From the NCBI RefSeq assembly GCF_031877795.1, contig NC_133933.1:21604029-21668028 (forward strand): a stretch of DNA of 64,000 bases. Direction: 5' to 3'. The notes under the pieces were generated by a model, which saw nothing but the letters and a program-made list of their open reading frames with translations, made no database searches and had not been told where the DNA came from. A program made the position numbers and the translations under genes. This DNA comes from Strix aluco (taxonomy: Eukaryota > Chordata > Aves > Strigiformes > Strigidae). This document shows, one piece after another, positions 29,724 through 42,223 of the stretch (its first letter is position 1; each line of letters opens with the position of its first letter).

Positions 29724-32700
29724 GCCTTTCTTGTTCAGGAAGGAGCTAGAGTGTTGCATTTAACAAAAACCTATCTAATATCCATTTTTTCTCCTTTGTG
29801 TTATTTCTTATGCTTCTTAATCAAGCAGAAGAAAACCACAAAACAGTGGGTCTGAAAGACAAATCATTGTTTTAAATGTACAGAGCAGTGTCTGCCTTGA
29901 AATGAACGTTCAAGACAATTGCTGTGTTTTAAAAGATCCCCAGGTTGCAGGCTTAATATGAAGCAGTTCTCAGCAGAACATATTTTACTGGCTTTCCAAA
30001 TAACAGTCTAACCATGAGTATAGATCTCCTGAATATTCCCAGTGTAAAAGATCAATTAAAGAACAGGCAGCTTGATGTTTGCAATCTGTCTTTTAGTAAA
30101 CATTTCTCTTTCTTCTCCTCAGTTGGAAAATTCCTGCTGGGTTCTGAATGGCAGAGACCTTGAGGAGCCTTCATGTTGGTAAAATATAACAGATGTATTT
30201 CTTTTTTCTTTTTGTTTCCACTGATAAGGATCTTCTAGCGAAATCGTGCTAAGCCTTTCTTCCTAAATGTATTCCCCAGACAGCCTACAATAGTTATTTG
30301 ACTTCCAAAAGTCAACATTTATTGCAGTGAAAAGAACATAGAAATGGGACACCCATTTTAGCAGTGATCAGGAAGAAAGACCATATATGACCGAGGTCTG
30401 TATGTTAATCCACCTTAACATATCTGACAATGTTTAGGAGCACTTTAGCCATTAAATGCAGTTTTCTGTTATTGTAGACCGTTTTATATAACACACTTCA
30501 GACTCCACCCTACAGGCAGTCCAGCTTTTTGCTCTAATTATTCCTACTGGAAGACTGTATAGAAAGTTGATCACTTTAATAGCTAGGAACCTTTTAAAAC
30601 ATTCATTCTCAATGCATTCATAGGCAATATACACTCATCTGCTCTTGGGTCAATGCTATTCTTTAGCTTAAATGTACCTTTTCTTTCCCTGATCTTTATA
30701 GCTCTGATTCATGTGTAGATACCAGTCCTAAGGAATCCAGTCTCACCTACTTAAATATGATGCAGCCTAGAAGTAGCATCCTAAGGTCAGGCAGTCCCTG
30801 GGATTCGTAACTCCCACAGCTATCAAATAATGAACATCTCTATCAGCTATACACTTCCAGTGTGTGTGTGACCTGGGCATCCACACTGACAGTTCGTAGT
30901 TATTCAATACTCAACTGATAAAACCCAGACAATTGTCTCCTTGGTCATTTCCAGCTGATTACCTCTCTATTTGTAGCTCTGTTTTGTTGTTAGGTTGAAG
31001 CCCATGATACCAGTTTCCCCATACTGCAGTTAAGATGATGATTTCTGTTCTGTTGGAGTGCACTGGCCCCTTTACACTTCAGCACTTGATCACAGATGGG
31101 ACAATTTGCTTCGCAGGATTAATACACACCGTATCAATGACTGGTGTAGTGCACCATCTTCTTCATGACCAAAAAAGCACAGGTCTGGAGACACTTTGTA
31201 CTTGCCAAATGGGAAGTACCCACTCATTTCAATTCAGAGCTAAAGGAATGCTTTTTTAATCCCAACCCAGAGAAAACTGTGACTGGGCCACCATGAGTCC
31301 AACCCTTGTGAAGTACCATCAGAATAACCTGCATTTTGTTTCTCTGAATTGTGAGTTGAATCAGAAAAGCCCAAATTTTAGGAAGACTAAACTTTGACAA
31401 ACGTAATGTTTCCTTACTTGAGGGTAAGCACAATACAGGTGTGAACCCACGGACACACCCTACGAAAGGCACAGCATGCTGCAGGTTCAGCCAGCTGGTT
31501 CATCCCGCAGCACAGAGCTTGTTCTGGCAGGAGTTCTCACCAGGCTGAGCTCAAATAGCACATCTTGTCATGTCCAAGACCCATCCACAGTCCTCAGGTG
31601 ATGCTGACAGGTCTTTTCTTCTGCTGGAACATACTCCAAATCATGCAGGATCATCCCCAGACAATTCCATTCTCCTGGACAGTGACAAGATGAAGGAGTG
31701 TTTAAGATGTGAATTTTGTCTTTTAGTAGCGGGAGGCACAGAGAGACAAATTTAATGGTTGATATGAAAGTCAGAATACATGGTTTGTAAGGACAATGAA
31801 AGAATAAAATTCACATTTTTTTATTGGAAAACATGGGGTTTTTCCCTATTCTCATTGTCAACAGTAGTTGGATCATTTTTATTCATATGTGAAGAAGGAA
31901 GCAAGCCCAGAAAATTTAATCTAAAAAAGTGAACGTTCTTTTCTAATAATATTTCACACCAGAGAAGTATCTCCCTAACTGTGAGTGCATACCAATTCTC
32001 TAAAGCAAAAAACTCTAAAGGCAGCACACTGAAATCACATAAAATAAATAATAATCTGTGATTTCTTGCCTGAGATTGTTCTGTTACTTTCCCCAACCCA
32101 GCCCACAAAAAAGCAGCTATTTGATTTCTACGTTATACACTGCCTGTTGTTTGTCAGCAGGAAAAATTCAGAGTACGAAAAATGCTTATTGCTTTGAGAG
32201 CAATAATAAAAAGTGTGCTTGCCTTCAGATTAGCTATCACTGTTTTATCCTGCAGAGACTGAAAGAAATAGAGAGAGGTGAAATTCCATGTTGTTATGTA
32301 TAAAATAGTCTTTAAAGAAGTGCATGGGGAGTTAGCTGTATTGATATTAATGGCTCTCATGCAGCTAAATCCCTGCTCACTACTTATAAAACATAAAAGA
32401 TATGAAATTTAGAATCTTGATCATAAAACACAAATTAAATCAACACAGCCTACTTCAGAGAGCACAAATATATTTCTTTTCATTAGAAAATAATAAGCCA
32501 CACTGGCATTTGGACAGACATGATGCCTGCTTGCTAGAACACACATCTTTTTCATAGCAGAGTTTTTTACCCTTATATCATTATCAGCATGACAAAGTCT
32601 CCCCAGTACAATGGTTCTCACACCAGCAGGATGGTCTTTATTTCCTTCGTGGATGGTGGGAAGCTTGCCATAATCCCAGCTGTGATTTCACTGCATCTCC

Positions 32701-35700
32701 AGTGGAGCTCTGATAACACATTAAAATAAAAGGAGCTTTATTCTGGAATATTTCTCAGCCCAAGGACAAAAACAGAACCAAGATCAGAAGGGTAAGTAAG
32801 GCAAATGGAAGAGAAATTAGTGGATCAAGGTGATGTAATATATCAGCACAGAACTGGTGAGAAAACTTGTGTTTTCTCAACCTGAACCAGACGACGTGGC
32901 TGTTAGACCAGGAGTCGGTAGCTGACAGTAGGCTGGCAGTGGATGGCACATGGGCTGAGCCTGACACTGAGGCACTGCAAAATGGGAACAGTTGTGTCTT
33001 GAGTTGCAGCTGAGGATACAAGAGAAGCCAGCAGCCCCTGTCTGCTGGGGAAGCATGGCACTCACCTGCTCAGCGGCAGCTTGCTTTCACAAGGGACAAA
33101 CCTCGTATCTCCAGAATGTTGTCTATTAGCCCACGGAACCTCTGATTTAGAAAAAGAAAATATAGAGTTCGGCAAGCGATGCTTGAAAACTTTCCAACCT
33201 CTGCACTAGACCATGCTGACTATTTCATTTAACTGGAAGTTAACCAGCCCAAAGGGCTAGCACAGAGACTGTGCAGCTGGGCGGAAATCTTTCGAGAAGA
33301 CTGTAAGACTGATGGAGCTTTCAGAAATCTTTTAAAGAAAGTCTGTGCTCCTTTCTATTCTCCCTCCCTGCCTCCCGTGCTTCTCACAGATGCAGAGCTA
33401 GAGAGGTGATCTCTCAGGCACAATGCACCCTCAGAGTTACCGTTATTTCCTCCACTTCTGAAGTGCCCACTTTTAGGCGTCTTTTGTCCCACTATTCCTT
33501 CACATTCACCTCATTCCTTACCTAAGGTCTTTCTTACCTGAAGCACACCATACAGCTAGGTTTCAATATTGTATGTACTCCATTGTACATTTTTATTTTT
33601 TATGTTGCCACCGATGCATTTTCACCAGATAAGTGCTTGTTAAAGGCTAAATCATACCCCAGTGCTCTAAAACCAAAGTGACAGCACTGGTCACAGTACA
33701 CCTACAATGGATTAAATCCACTGTAAGAAGTTTAATCGCTTTCCCTTTCCACCGCTTTGACTGCTCATTTGTAAAATGACTGCAAAATGCTGTCAAACAG
33801 CTTCATTCAATTTCCCCCTAGTGCCCAGGTGAATATGGGCAGTGAGCAACTCTAAAAATAGGAATACTGGGGAGGCTGAAGTTCATGTCCAGGCAAAGGA
33901 AGACCAGAGATGAAAATGAATGCCGTTTTGTCTGTTTTCCCTGACACATTTTTGCATGCTCAGTGGCACAGCAGTTGTCTTTCTTTCACTACATGTACAA
34001 AGAATGTATTGCACATAAAACATCTTTTATGTGGCTATAAATAACAGAAAATCTGAATCTGGAAAGAAAGGTCCTTTGAAACCCTCTACATAGCAAACTG
34101 GAATTTTTTTTTCTTAAAGCCTGATACATTCCCCTATTTGCTTACCATGTTCAAAGCAAGAGTGGACAGCTGCAAAAGGGAGCCCTCCTCACCATCACAT
34201 TCTTTCTTCACCTTCTGCTTCCTAGGTATGTTTCCTTACCTACATGTTCCTCATCCCCCCAGACAGAGAATATACTATAATGTCTCTTCACAGACAAAAA
34301 AATGAAATACTAACTAAGCAGCACAACGATATGCCTCCTTTCACCATCATTTCTTCCCCTCTAACACAGTGGAACAGTTGACACTCTCTCTGATAGATGC
34401 AAAGTGAGCCAGCGAGGGGCTGTCCCCCATTTGCTGCCTCAGGGACCTGCTTGCTAGATCTCAGAGCCCTCCCCAACAGCCTGACACTGGGCTGCTCATC
34501 TGCTGCACGTCAGAAGGTGAACAGGAGCAGGGCATCAACTCGGAAAATGATCCACGCTTCCACTTCTTAGCAAGGTTTGACAAAAGCGAGAGGTGGGGAC
34601 GAAAATGAGACTTTGTATAAAGTTGGTCACTTAACACAACAATGCCCTACATTGAATGGGTACACTGATGATCAACCAACCGTAGTCTCAGCCTTTTTCT
34701 TTCATTCAGGGGGAAATTATTACTTTTTTTTTGTATCTGCATGCATACCCATGCACACGCATACACACATCTCTGCTAGGCTTGGTCCACTGCCTGGGAA
34801 ACCCACTAGCCAGTCACTCCCAGGAGCTTTGGGTCAGGCACCATTGTGCTAAGTGCTAATGTTTCCAAAACCATCACCAGCGAGCAGTACTGATACCTGC
34901 ATGGGAACCAGAGCATAGTCTTCAGCCATACACTTCAACTCCACACGTCCTCAAGAAGAAACCAAACTGTACGAAGTTGCTTAGTCACAAGTGGAACCTG
35001 TTTATGAAAAGCTTAGCAGGTAAATGGCCTCACAGAACTATCACCAAGCACCTACCTGAACAAAACAAGACAGACAAATCCAGAGTGGAAGGGACATTTT
35101 AACCTGTTTGTTGATAACCGACAGGTGTAATCGGCACAGGATTGCTATCTGCAGCTTCTCGCACTAGAAAGCAAATCTGGCAGGCCAAAGGGGTTGCCAA
35201 TATTTCCTTCAGTGCTGTGACCAAATGCTGCCTGTCCTGCACTCCTGTAAAGCCTCAGTCTGATGGAGTGAGTGTCGGCTTAGCAGGTTTCATTTCAATG
35301 CCACTGGCTGGAGAGATTTGTAAGAGATGCAGCCGCAGGGTCTGTAAAATACATACAGTACATCTTCAGATGGCATGAAAACAGTGTTTGTTTGCCATTT
35401 CATAACTTTTCCTGATAAATTCCTAGAGCTGTCCGTGGCTTTTATGTCAACAGGATAAAGTAGGCTTTCCTGTCTCGAAACTTTGTCTGCCCAGCAGCCC
35501 CATTTCCAGACATACGTGCCTGCTCCTTCCCTTGAGCACAGTGAACCCCTAGGGAGGGTGGGCAGAGTTACCTTTGCTGTGTCCACCAAGACAGCTAGAT
35601 TGAAGCACTCACCTGCCAAACACAGGATGGGACACGAAACAAGAGAAGGACCCTTTCCCATGAATTGTTTTCTCGGCAGCAGCGTGAGGTTCAGGGGTCC

Positions 35701-36689
35701 CAGGCAGACACGTCTCCTCCCCTCTCCACCACACTCTGCTGCAGCAAGGCGAGTGCTTCTGGGAACATGCTGGGGACTGGATCCCAGCTGAAAGTATCCC
35801 TTCAAAAATAGCAATTTTTAAACTGAATAATTTTCCAAATCACACTCTAAAATTACTTCCCTTCCTGGCAAGCTCCCTGCAGCTCTTTGGTACACAGGCA
35901 AGCATGGATTTGGAGGATGCAGGAGCTGCACCAATCCCATTCTGCAGGTTCCTGCATCCATCCATCTGTGCATCTGTCTGTCCACCCCTCCCCTCTGCAG
36001 CACTGTGAACCTCAAATCTTCTTTGAACACAGGTGCCACCTCTCTCACCTTAATAGAAGAATTTACAAACAACTTTTCCTCTTTCCTCCAAATTATTGTC
36101 AAGAGAAATGGCAGGCTGCGGAATGCTTTTGCTTCCTAATTGGCCATTCAGGCCTTTCAAAAATTCAGCCATTCACTTGGAGAGCTGAAGGATGCTGATC
36201 TCTTCTGAAAGGCCTGGCCCTAGTGGTGCTGAACAAGGTAAGATCCAAAAAAACCCAAGAAGCTGACTGGTTTATTGCCTAATAGTCTATGCGGACTCTA
36301 CAATGGGTCGTGTATTCAGAAATTATCCTTTGTAGGGTCTCAGAAATATCACAGAGCTGCTTCTCTCTGAGTTGTAGAAAACTATCTTTCCATTATTAAA
36401 ATGTATTAAAAATTCTTTCCCTACTGAGACACTGACTGAGATTTCCCTGCGCAAAGCAATAATAGAAAACAAATTAGCAGAACTAATGCAGGAAGAACAT
36501 AACTCACCAGAGTGGAAGGTTTGCCCATAAAATGTGAAATTTCATACCACCAAAGACGGAGATGAAAATAAGTCATCGGAATACAGAACAAACTGCACAG
36601 GATGCTGGGTGCCTTCAGCTTCCATTGATGTTACCAGCAAGTGAGAACACATTAATGTGCTCAGGATGCTCAGAGCACTATACAGGATC

Positions 36690-36860
36690 AGGCCTTCTGA
36701 AATTGGCTATTCATCACATTTAAATGGAATGTAATTGTCAGGGCTGAATAGCTAATTAGATTATTCTCTCTCTCTCTCAGTGAGAACAGTGAAAGTGAGA
36801 AAGCGTAGTTAGATTATCACCGGGCCTCAGGAAAAATTAAAAAAAAAAGGCCATTGCATA
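36690..36860. promoter_or_regulatory. Candidate conserved non-coding element upstream
   Basis: Unique sequence with CATTTAAATGGAATGTAATTG, AGCTAATTAGATTA (homeodomain-type) and a short (TC)n stretch ending about 36779, about 5 kb upstream of the gene. It has no open frame. The call rests on motif content only. Confidence 0.25.
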
Positions 36861-38379
36861 ACTGTTCATAAATTAGCAGGAAGAATGTAGGAATCTCTTG
36901 ATTTAAACAGCAATTTTTTTCTGTTTCTCTTAAACCCATTGAAATATTCTTCTAGTAAAACCACCTTTTTAGTTAACAGCACTCCTCTTTCAATACAGCT
37001 TAGCATCCCTTAGCAGTTAGACCTACCAAGTCAAAACTTGCACATGGCTGATTCTCACCCTGACTTGATTTTGAGTTTGGGAGTACAAGAACAGGTTCCC
37101 AAAGGATTCCCAACTTTATCCCAGCTGCTTCTGCTCTGCTCTCATGAAAGCCAGAGTGCTACTGACAGAGTAACTAGGGCTTACACAGCCCAGCTACCTG
37201 ATAACAGTTTCAGCCCAAGACTCAAGAGAGATCACCTCTTAGCCAATCCACGAAATGACTTGGTTTTCAACCCAGCTGGCTGCTGCAGGCAACTCGTGGC
37301 TTCAAGACCAGCTACAAGCCTGCCTATTTTCTCTCTCCCCTCTCCAAGAGGTCACGCCGATAAAGACAGGAGAGTGTAAATGGTCATTTTGGTCGCTAGG
37401 CTGGTCTTTTGCTTCAAAACCCACAAAAGTACTCTGAGAGGATGAGGAGACATTAGTAACATCCAAGGCTCCATTGAAACACAAACTTTTCCCCTAATAC
37501 TTTGTAGTTAGTCTACTTTTCAACTGTCTCAATCTGTCATTGCGTTAACTTGGGTACCAGGAAGAACTCACCCTCCATCCCAGCGTATCCAGACTTAGAA
37601 AACTGGCATGTTCACTTAGGTTACACATTCTGACTGAAGCCCTTGCTTACAATGCTACCAATGCTCTGATTGCATAGACTACCAATTACCTCATCGTTTC
37701 TTTTAATTACAAAGTAATACCACATCACAGACTGTCCCCTTAAATCCAGTAGGAGGTACAAGTGAGGAAGAGGACCATCTCATTGCCTGTGCAGTTTGTT
37801 GAGCATCCAGACTAACCATAAGGCCACTCCTTGAAAAGTAATTTCCTTGGCATGCGTTACAGATCAAAGACTAAACCATATTGGGCTGTATAAAGAGCAG
37901 CATAAAAACATTTGCATGTTAATCCCAGCTGCAGTAATGCTTACAAATCCATTTGTCTTCAGTCACTGTCAAGGTAGAAAATATGTCCAGCTACTCCAAA
38001 CCAGCTGTACATTTCAGGTCAGGGGCTGTATGGCATGTTTACGTTCAAATTGTGTGAGACACTTCCAGGTAATTACTTGAGACATTTCCATGCCAGTATT
38101 GTGGAAAAAAGCTCCTAAATTACATACTTGATATTTTTTCTCAGCAGATATTCACTGCTGAGAAATGGGGACATGTGCGAGTGAAGCTTGTACTGAAACC
38201 AAGAATCCAGCTGTGGAGGTCTTGCTTATCCCTGAAGTCAAAAGAAGTGGTCTTGCTAAGGTGCTTGTAAGTGACACAGCCAAACCGTGGTTGAGAATTT
38301 AAGAATTTTACCCACAAAAGAAAAAAAAAGAACTGTTCCCTTGAAAGGAATAACAGGAATGGGGCTGTTTAAGTTTTAA

Positions 38380-38640
38380 AATATCAAATTAAACTTTATT
38401 CTTTAATAATGAGATGTGATGTTTAGTGTTACGACCTATTTTCAGACAATAGTTTAATTAAACATTTAATGAATGCATCTCATTTCTTTGCACGAGCTTC
38501 ACTCTAAACAACCAAGCTAATAATGTAAACATCACTGTTTGATTATTAAAATAATTGCTTTCACAAACACTGGCTTCCTGGCAAACAAAATGGCTGGTGC
38601 CATGCATACAATGCACCCACAGTGCAGGGGCCCAATTTTA
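38380..38640. promoter_or_regulatory. Candidate AT-rich regulatory block upstream
   Basis: About 3.3 kb before the start codon lies an AT-rich, non-repetitive block with AGTTTAATTAAAC (13 bases, palindromic at its centre), several ATTA/TAAT cores and TAATGTAAACATCA. There is no reading frame or transposon signature. An enhancer role is inference from motif density. Confidence 0.25.
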
Positions 38641-39612
38641 GCATAAAATCTGATCTACCATTGACCATCAGCTTTTAAAAAAAAAATCTTAGGCAAATGG
38701 CTTTAAAGACAGTGATATTTTCACAAAATTTATAAAAACATCATTCATTTAACCAAACGACTGCCTTTAGGAGTTTTTCCCAAGCAGAGACGCAGCAGCA
38801 GCTTCAGGACGTTTCCCCAAACAAACTCTGGTATCTGCATCAGACTAACCAAAACCATGACCTTCCTTTAAGCCGAAGTCCTGGAGCTGTGGAGGATTTG
38901 TATCCAGCTAATGGAGTTTTGGCAAGAGTTAGTTACTTTGGAAAGGACCATACATTTTCAGCAAGACTTTAATGAAAAAAAAATAGATGGACATTTCTTT
39001 TTTTTCCCCTCTAGCTTTATAACCAAAAAAATGGAGCATTTTTGCAAAACGGTGACAAATTTTCAAGACTGTAAGTAAAAAAAAACTTAGTGAAATGAGT
39101 TGTCAAAACATTTTGAAAATCTGTCAACAGCTCTAATTCTTAGAAACCATGATTCGGTGATGCTTGAAATATTGTCTTGTCCATGCTGAAGCAGCTAAAC
39201 CACATTCCTTGCTGCTTCAGCTTAGCTTTTTTTCTTTGTGGAAAGTTACTGGTATGCTTTCATATCTATTATGTGATTCTTCAAGCTAATCAGCATCCCG
39301 CTTGCGTCATCCTTTCATAGGCAGGACATCTCCAGAAAGGTCACCACTGACTCCAGAGTCAGTCAGCTTCTACTGCTTGGAAAAGATTCAGTCCTGTCAC
39401 CCAAGGAAATAGCCATTTTTTCAGTCTCCATCTATGGCCCAACCATCATCCATCCAAGAGGGGACAATACATGGCATGGTGAGAATATGAATTACACAAA
39501 CTTTTCTAACTGTCTTCCCACTAAAAACATCATTGGCCTTTCACAGTAGGGGAAATTGCTGAGCAATCCTGAATATTGGACCCTCATTTTTTAATGTTTT
39601 CAACAGAAAAAG

Positions 39613-39629
39613 AAAAAAAAAAAAAAAAA
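39613..39629. repeat. Poly(A) tract, 17 A
   Basis: Seventeen A residues follow CAGAAAAAG, in AT-rich upstream DNA. No retrocopy was recognised before it. Confidence 0.88.
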
Positions 39630-40553
39630 GGAACAGTCTCATTTCCCCTGCAAACACAAAGATACCAGGAATCGAAACCCCAATATCCAGCTGCAGCAAC
39701 ATAAGTCCTGTGTATTCAAGTAAATTGGCTTAGATTTACAGCATCTGACACAGTGGCTTGCATGTAATCATTCTTGGATTACCGGAGTGGAAATTATTTC
39801 TAACTATAGCCACTGGGACTAAATGGTCCATGTCTGACCCATTACATTAAGCCCTTGGCTATCCATGGGAGACTTCCCACTTGTTTTGATGGGCTTTTGA
39901 TTAGGTCTGATATACTTTCCCTTTTTTTTTCTGTCCTGAGACCTGGTCTTACTTCCCACACCTATTGGGTTTGTGATTTATCGGTTTAATTATTTTATTT
40001 TTATTTGGTTTTAGTATTTACAATGGGACACTACTGACACTTTGAAATAGGAGCCACTTTCTTTCTTAAGGGTTGCACGTGGTACTGGTCGCCTTGAGCA
40101 CAATGGGAGATCGGAAATCTTTTATACTTCTGGACACTTTCCTTCCACCTCTACTGAATAAAATGCTTTAGCACAAAAGCAGTAATGGCAAAAAGCAAAG
40201 TTTAAACGTGGCTATCAAAACTTCGTGAACGAAGTTGTTGCATTTTATCTGTGGTCTTTTCTTAGGAAGCATAGGTGCAAAGCCAAGCCATTTTCTTCAC
40301 CTGGAGAATATGAACAGTCTGTTAGGAAGGGAGGAAATTCTCCCTTATTATGGATGTGGCCAGAAGATAACTGTCAGAAACATGAAATCTCAGGGCAGAG
40401 CAAAATCTCTCAGATCCAAAATAAGAAATAAATGTGTGAAGAACAGCTATGGAGAAGTCCTAGGAATGGTAAATATCCATTCGCTAAAAGGCAGCATGTA
40501 GCTACCTAGAGGCAGCAAAGATTTTCCTGTATAAAAAATATAAAATCTAGGTT

Positions 40554-40570
40554 AAAAAAAAAAAAAAAAA
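40554..40570. repeat. Poly(A) tract, 17 A
   Basis: Seventeen A residues are followed by the A-rich GCAAACCACAAAAACC, about 1.3 kb upstream of the KCNK12 start. No mobile element was recognised. Confidence 0.88.
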
Positions 40571-40906
40571 GCAAACCACAAAAACCAACCATAAACAAGG
40601 GAACAAACTCCCATCCAGGTGAGACTGACATTGGCAGTTGCAAACTGTGAGAACTATTTGCTCTTGCAAGCCCAGACCTTTCCTACACGTACTGTTGTCC
40701 CCTGCACACGTCTGCAGGACTGGCCTCGCTTCCATCCTCTTTGCAATACTTTATCAGTGTGAATTCTCTTTTTTTAAAAAAAAAACCACGAATGATATTA
40801 TTTACTACAAGTCTGTAAGACTGCAGTTCTTACTGCAGCCCGACGGATAAGAAAGGCTTTAGTGTCTGTTCCAAGCCAAACAGCAAAGAAAGAATCCACT
40901 AGCTTT

Positions 40907-40926
40907 GGGGGGGGGGGGGGGGGGGG
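40907..40926. repeat. Poly(G) tract of 20 bases upstream of the promoter island
   Basis: Twenty uninterrupted G residues lie about 250 bases before the CpG island and about 950 bases upstream of the KCNK12 start codon. Long G homopolymers are rare, unstable in length, error-prone in sequencing and can form quadruplexes, so the exact length in the assembly may be wrong. Confidence 0.95.
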
Positions 40927-41577
40927 AATCACCTTTCAGACGCTAGCTAAGATTGAATGGGCATTTGGCATCGAACCCAAAATGTATCATTTTCTTGGAT
41001 CTAACTTTGGGCAGCCCAGAAGCTGGAGTCAGATCAGAAACAACGATGCGTGCACCTAGAAATGTCTGAAATTAATTAATTAGTGCTCCACCGACCACCA
41101 CCAGCTCCCTCAAAGCCAGCTCTCCCGGCACCGGGCATAGGGAGGTGGTTTTAAAGCTGGCAAACCTCCGCAAGGGCACGGGCCCCGCACACATGACGAG
41201 GGGCAGCCGCCTCTGCCGTGTCCCCCCTCCCCGGCGGGGGCCGGCCGCCGGCCGGTGCCGCGGTGCGGAGCGGAGACCGGGGAGCCGAGACCCCGGGAAC
41301 GGCGGGCAGGGCCGGGCAGGGCAAGGCAGGGCCGCCCCGCCCCGCCCCGTCCCTCCCCCGGGCCGGGCGCGGCGGCACCCCGGGGGCGCGGCAGCGGCGG
41401 CGGCGCCCCGGCCCGGGCGGGCGGGCGGCGGCGGCAGCGGGGCCGGGGGAGCCTTCCCGCCGGGGATGCGGCTCCCCGGGGGCCGCGCCGCACGCTCCCG
41501 CCCTCCGCCCGCCGTCGACCGGGCGCCGCGCGGAGCCTCCGCCTCCGCCTCCCCGCGGCGGTCTCCCCCGCGGCGGG

Positions 41578-41607
41578 GCCGCCGCCGCCGCCGCCGCCGC
41601 CGCCGCC
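41578..41607. repeat. (GCC)10 trinucleotide tract in the probable 5' UTR
   Basis: Ten uninterrupted GCC units lie about 270 bases upstream of the KCNK12 start codon, within the CpG island. On the other strand this is a GGC tract. Such tracts are prone to length change and can form structured RNA if transcribed. It is followed directly by CCGCATGG, which contains one of the upstream ATGs. Confidence 0.9.
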
Positions 41608-41743
41608 CCGCATGGCCAGAGCGAGCCGGCGGGGCCGCGCCGCAGCAGCCCCCGGGGCCGCGGGGCGTCGGGCTGAGGGCGGGCGGGCGAGGCCGGCGGC
41701 CCCGGGGCGCCGCCGCCAGCCGGGCGGGCAGCCCCGCCGGGGG

Positions 41744-41875
41744 ATGACTCAGAGCCGCGGCCCCTGCAGCGAAGCCGCCGCCGCGCCGGGCTCCGCGCCG
41801 CGCCGCCCCATGCCCGCGCCCCGCGCCGGGGGCCGCCCGCCGCCCGCCGCGCCCGCCGCGCCGCGCACCGGATGA
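41744..41875 (+). promoter_or_regulatory. Upstream open reading frame overlapping the KCNK12 start codon
   Basis: ATG at 41744 (G at -3, A at +4) opens a 43-codon frame, and ATG at 41810 opens 21 codons in the same frame. Both end at TGA 41873-41875, which overlaps the KCNK12 start as A-TGA-TG. Another ATG at 41612 is in this frame too. If the transcript begins upstream of 41744, ribosomes translating this frame would stop exactly at the main start, an arrangement that can limit or couple translation. The peptide is Arg/Pro/Ala-rich and probably has no function of its own. Whether the ATGs are in the mRNA is unknown. Confidence 0.5.
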
Positions 41876-42223
41876 TGCCCCCGCGGGGAGCGGCGGGCTC
41901 CTGCCGCCGGCGGCGCCTGGCGCCCCTCAACGAGGACAACGGGCGGTTCCTGCTGCTGGCCGCCCTCATCGCGGCGTACCTGAGCGCCGGCGCCACCGTC
42001 TTCTCGGCCCTCGAGAGCCCGTCGGAGGCGGCGGCGCAGCTCCGCTGGAACCGGACCCTCCACAACTTCAGCCGCATCTTCAACATCAGCCTGCCGGAGC
42101 TGCGCGCCTTCCTGCGGAGCTACGAGGCGGCCATGGCCGCGGGCATCCGCGTCGACGCCCTGCGGCCGCGCTGGGACTTCCCCGGCGCCTTCTACTTCGT
42201 GGGCACCGTCGTCTCCACCATAG
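41872..42223 (+). CDS. KCNK12: KCNK12 (THIK-2) coding exon 1, residues 1-117 plus first base of codon 118
   Basis: This exon encodes the N terminus, first membrane helix, extracellular cap and first pore helix of a two-pore-domain K+ channel subunit. Visible features: an arginine cluster at residues 12-15; LNEDNGRF at 19-26, matching the family LNED motif; M1 at about 26-46; a cap loop with three N-glycosylation sequons (N60-R-T, N65-F-S, N71-I-S); and the pore-helix segment RPRWDFPGAFYFVGTVVSTI ending at residue 117. SALESP and the cap and pore sequence match THIK-2 better than THIK-1 (KCNK13), as recalled from the family. The start is ATGATG at 41872; the second ATG (41875) has A at -3 and is an equally good choice. 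The in-frame TGA at 41674-41676 limits upstream extension. The donor is ATAG|GTGAGC. The N terminus is shorter than the human one (about 430 residues in total against 415 here). The exon sits inside a CpG island. Confidence 0.95.

Larger units (their letters stand above)
15426..41169. other. Long non-coding region upstream of KCNK12
   Basis: About 26 kb contains only short open frames, homopolymer tracts, two small tandem duplications and scattered AT-rich motif clusters (for example 16940-17050 with GGTTAATTAGTTAATG, 25445-25620 with TTAGTTAATTAAG, 36690-36860 and 38380-38640). I see no tRNA, snRNA or other RNA gene that I can support. In mammals this side of KCNK12 is a wide spacer before MSH6, which agrees with what is seen. 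Confidence 0.7.

Noticed and set aside
41151-42086. 311-codon open frame on the minus strand through KCNK12 exon 1
   Set aside because: Its Arg/Pro/Ala/Gly-rich translation mirrors CpG-island composition, it overlaps the real exon antisense, and no domain is recognisable.
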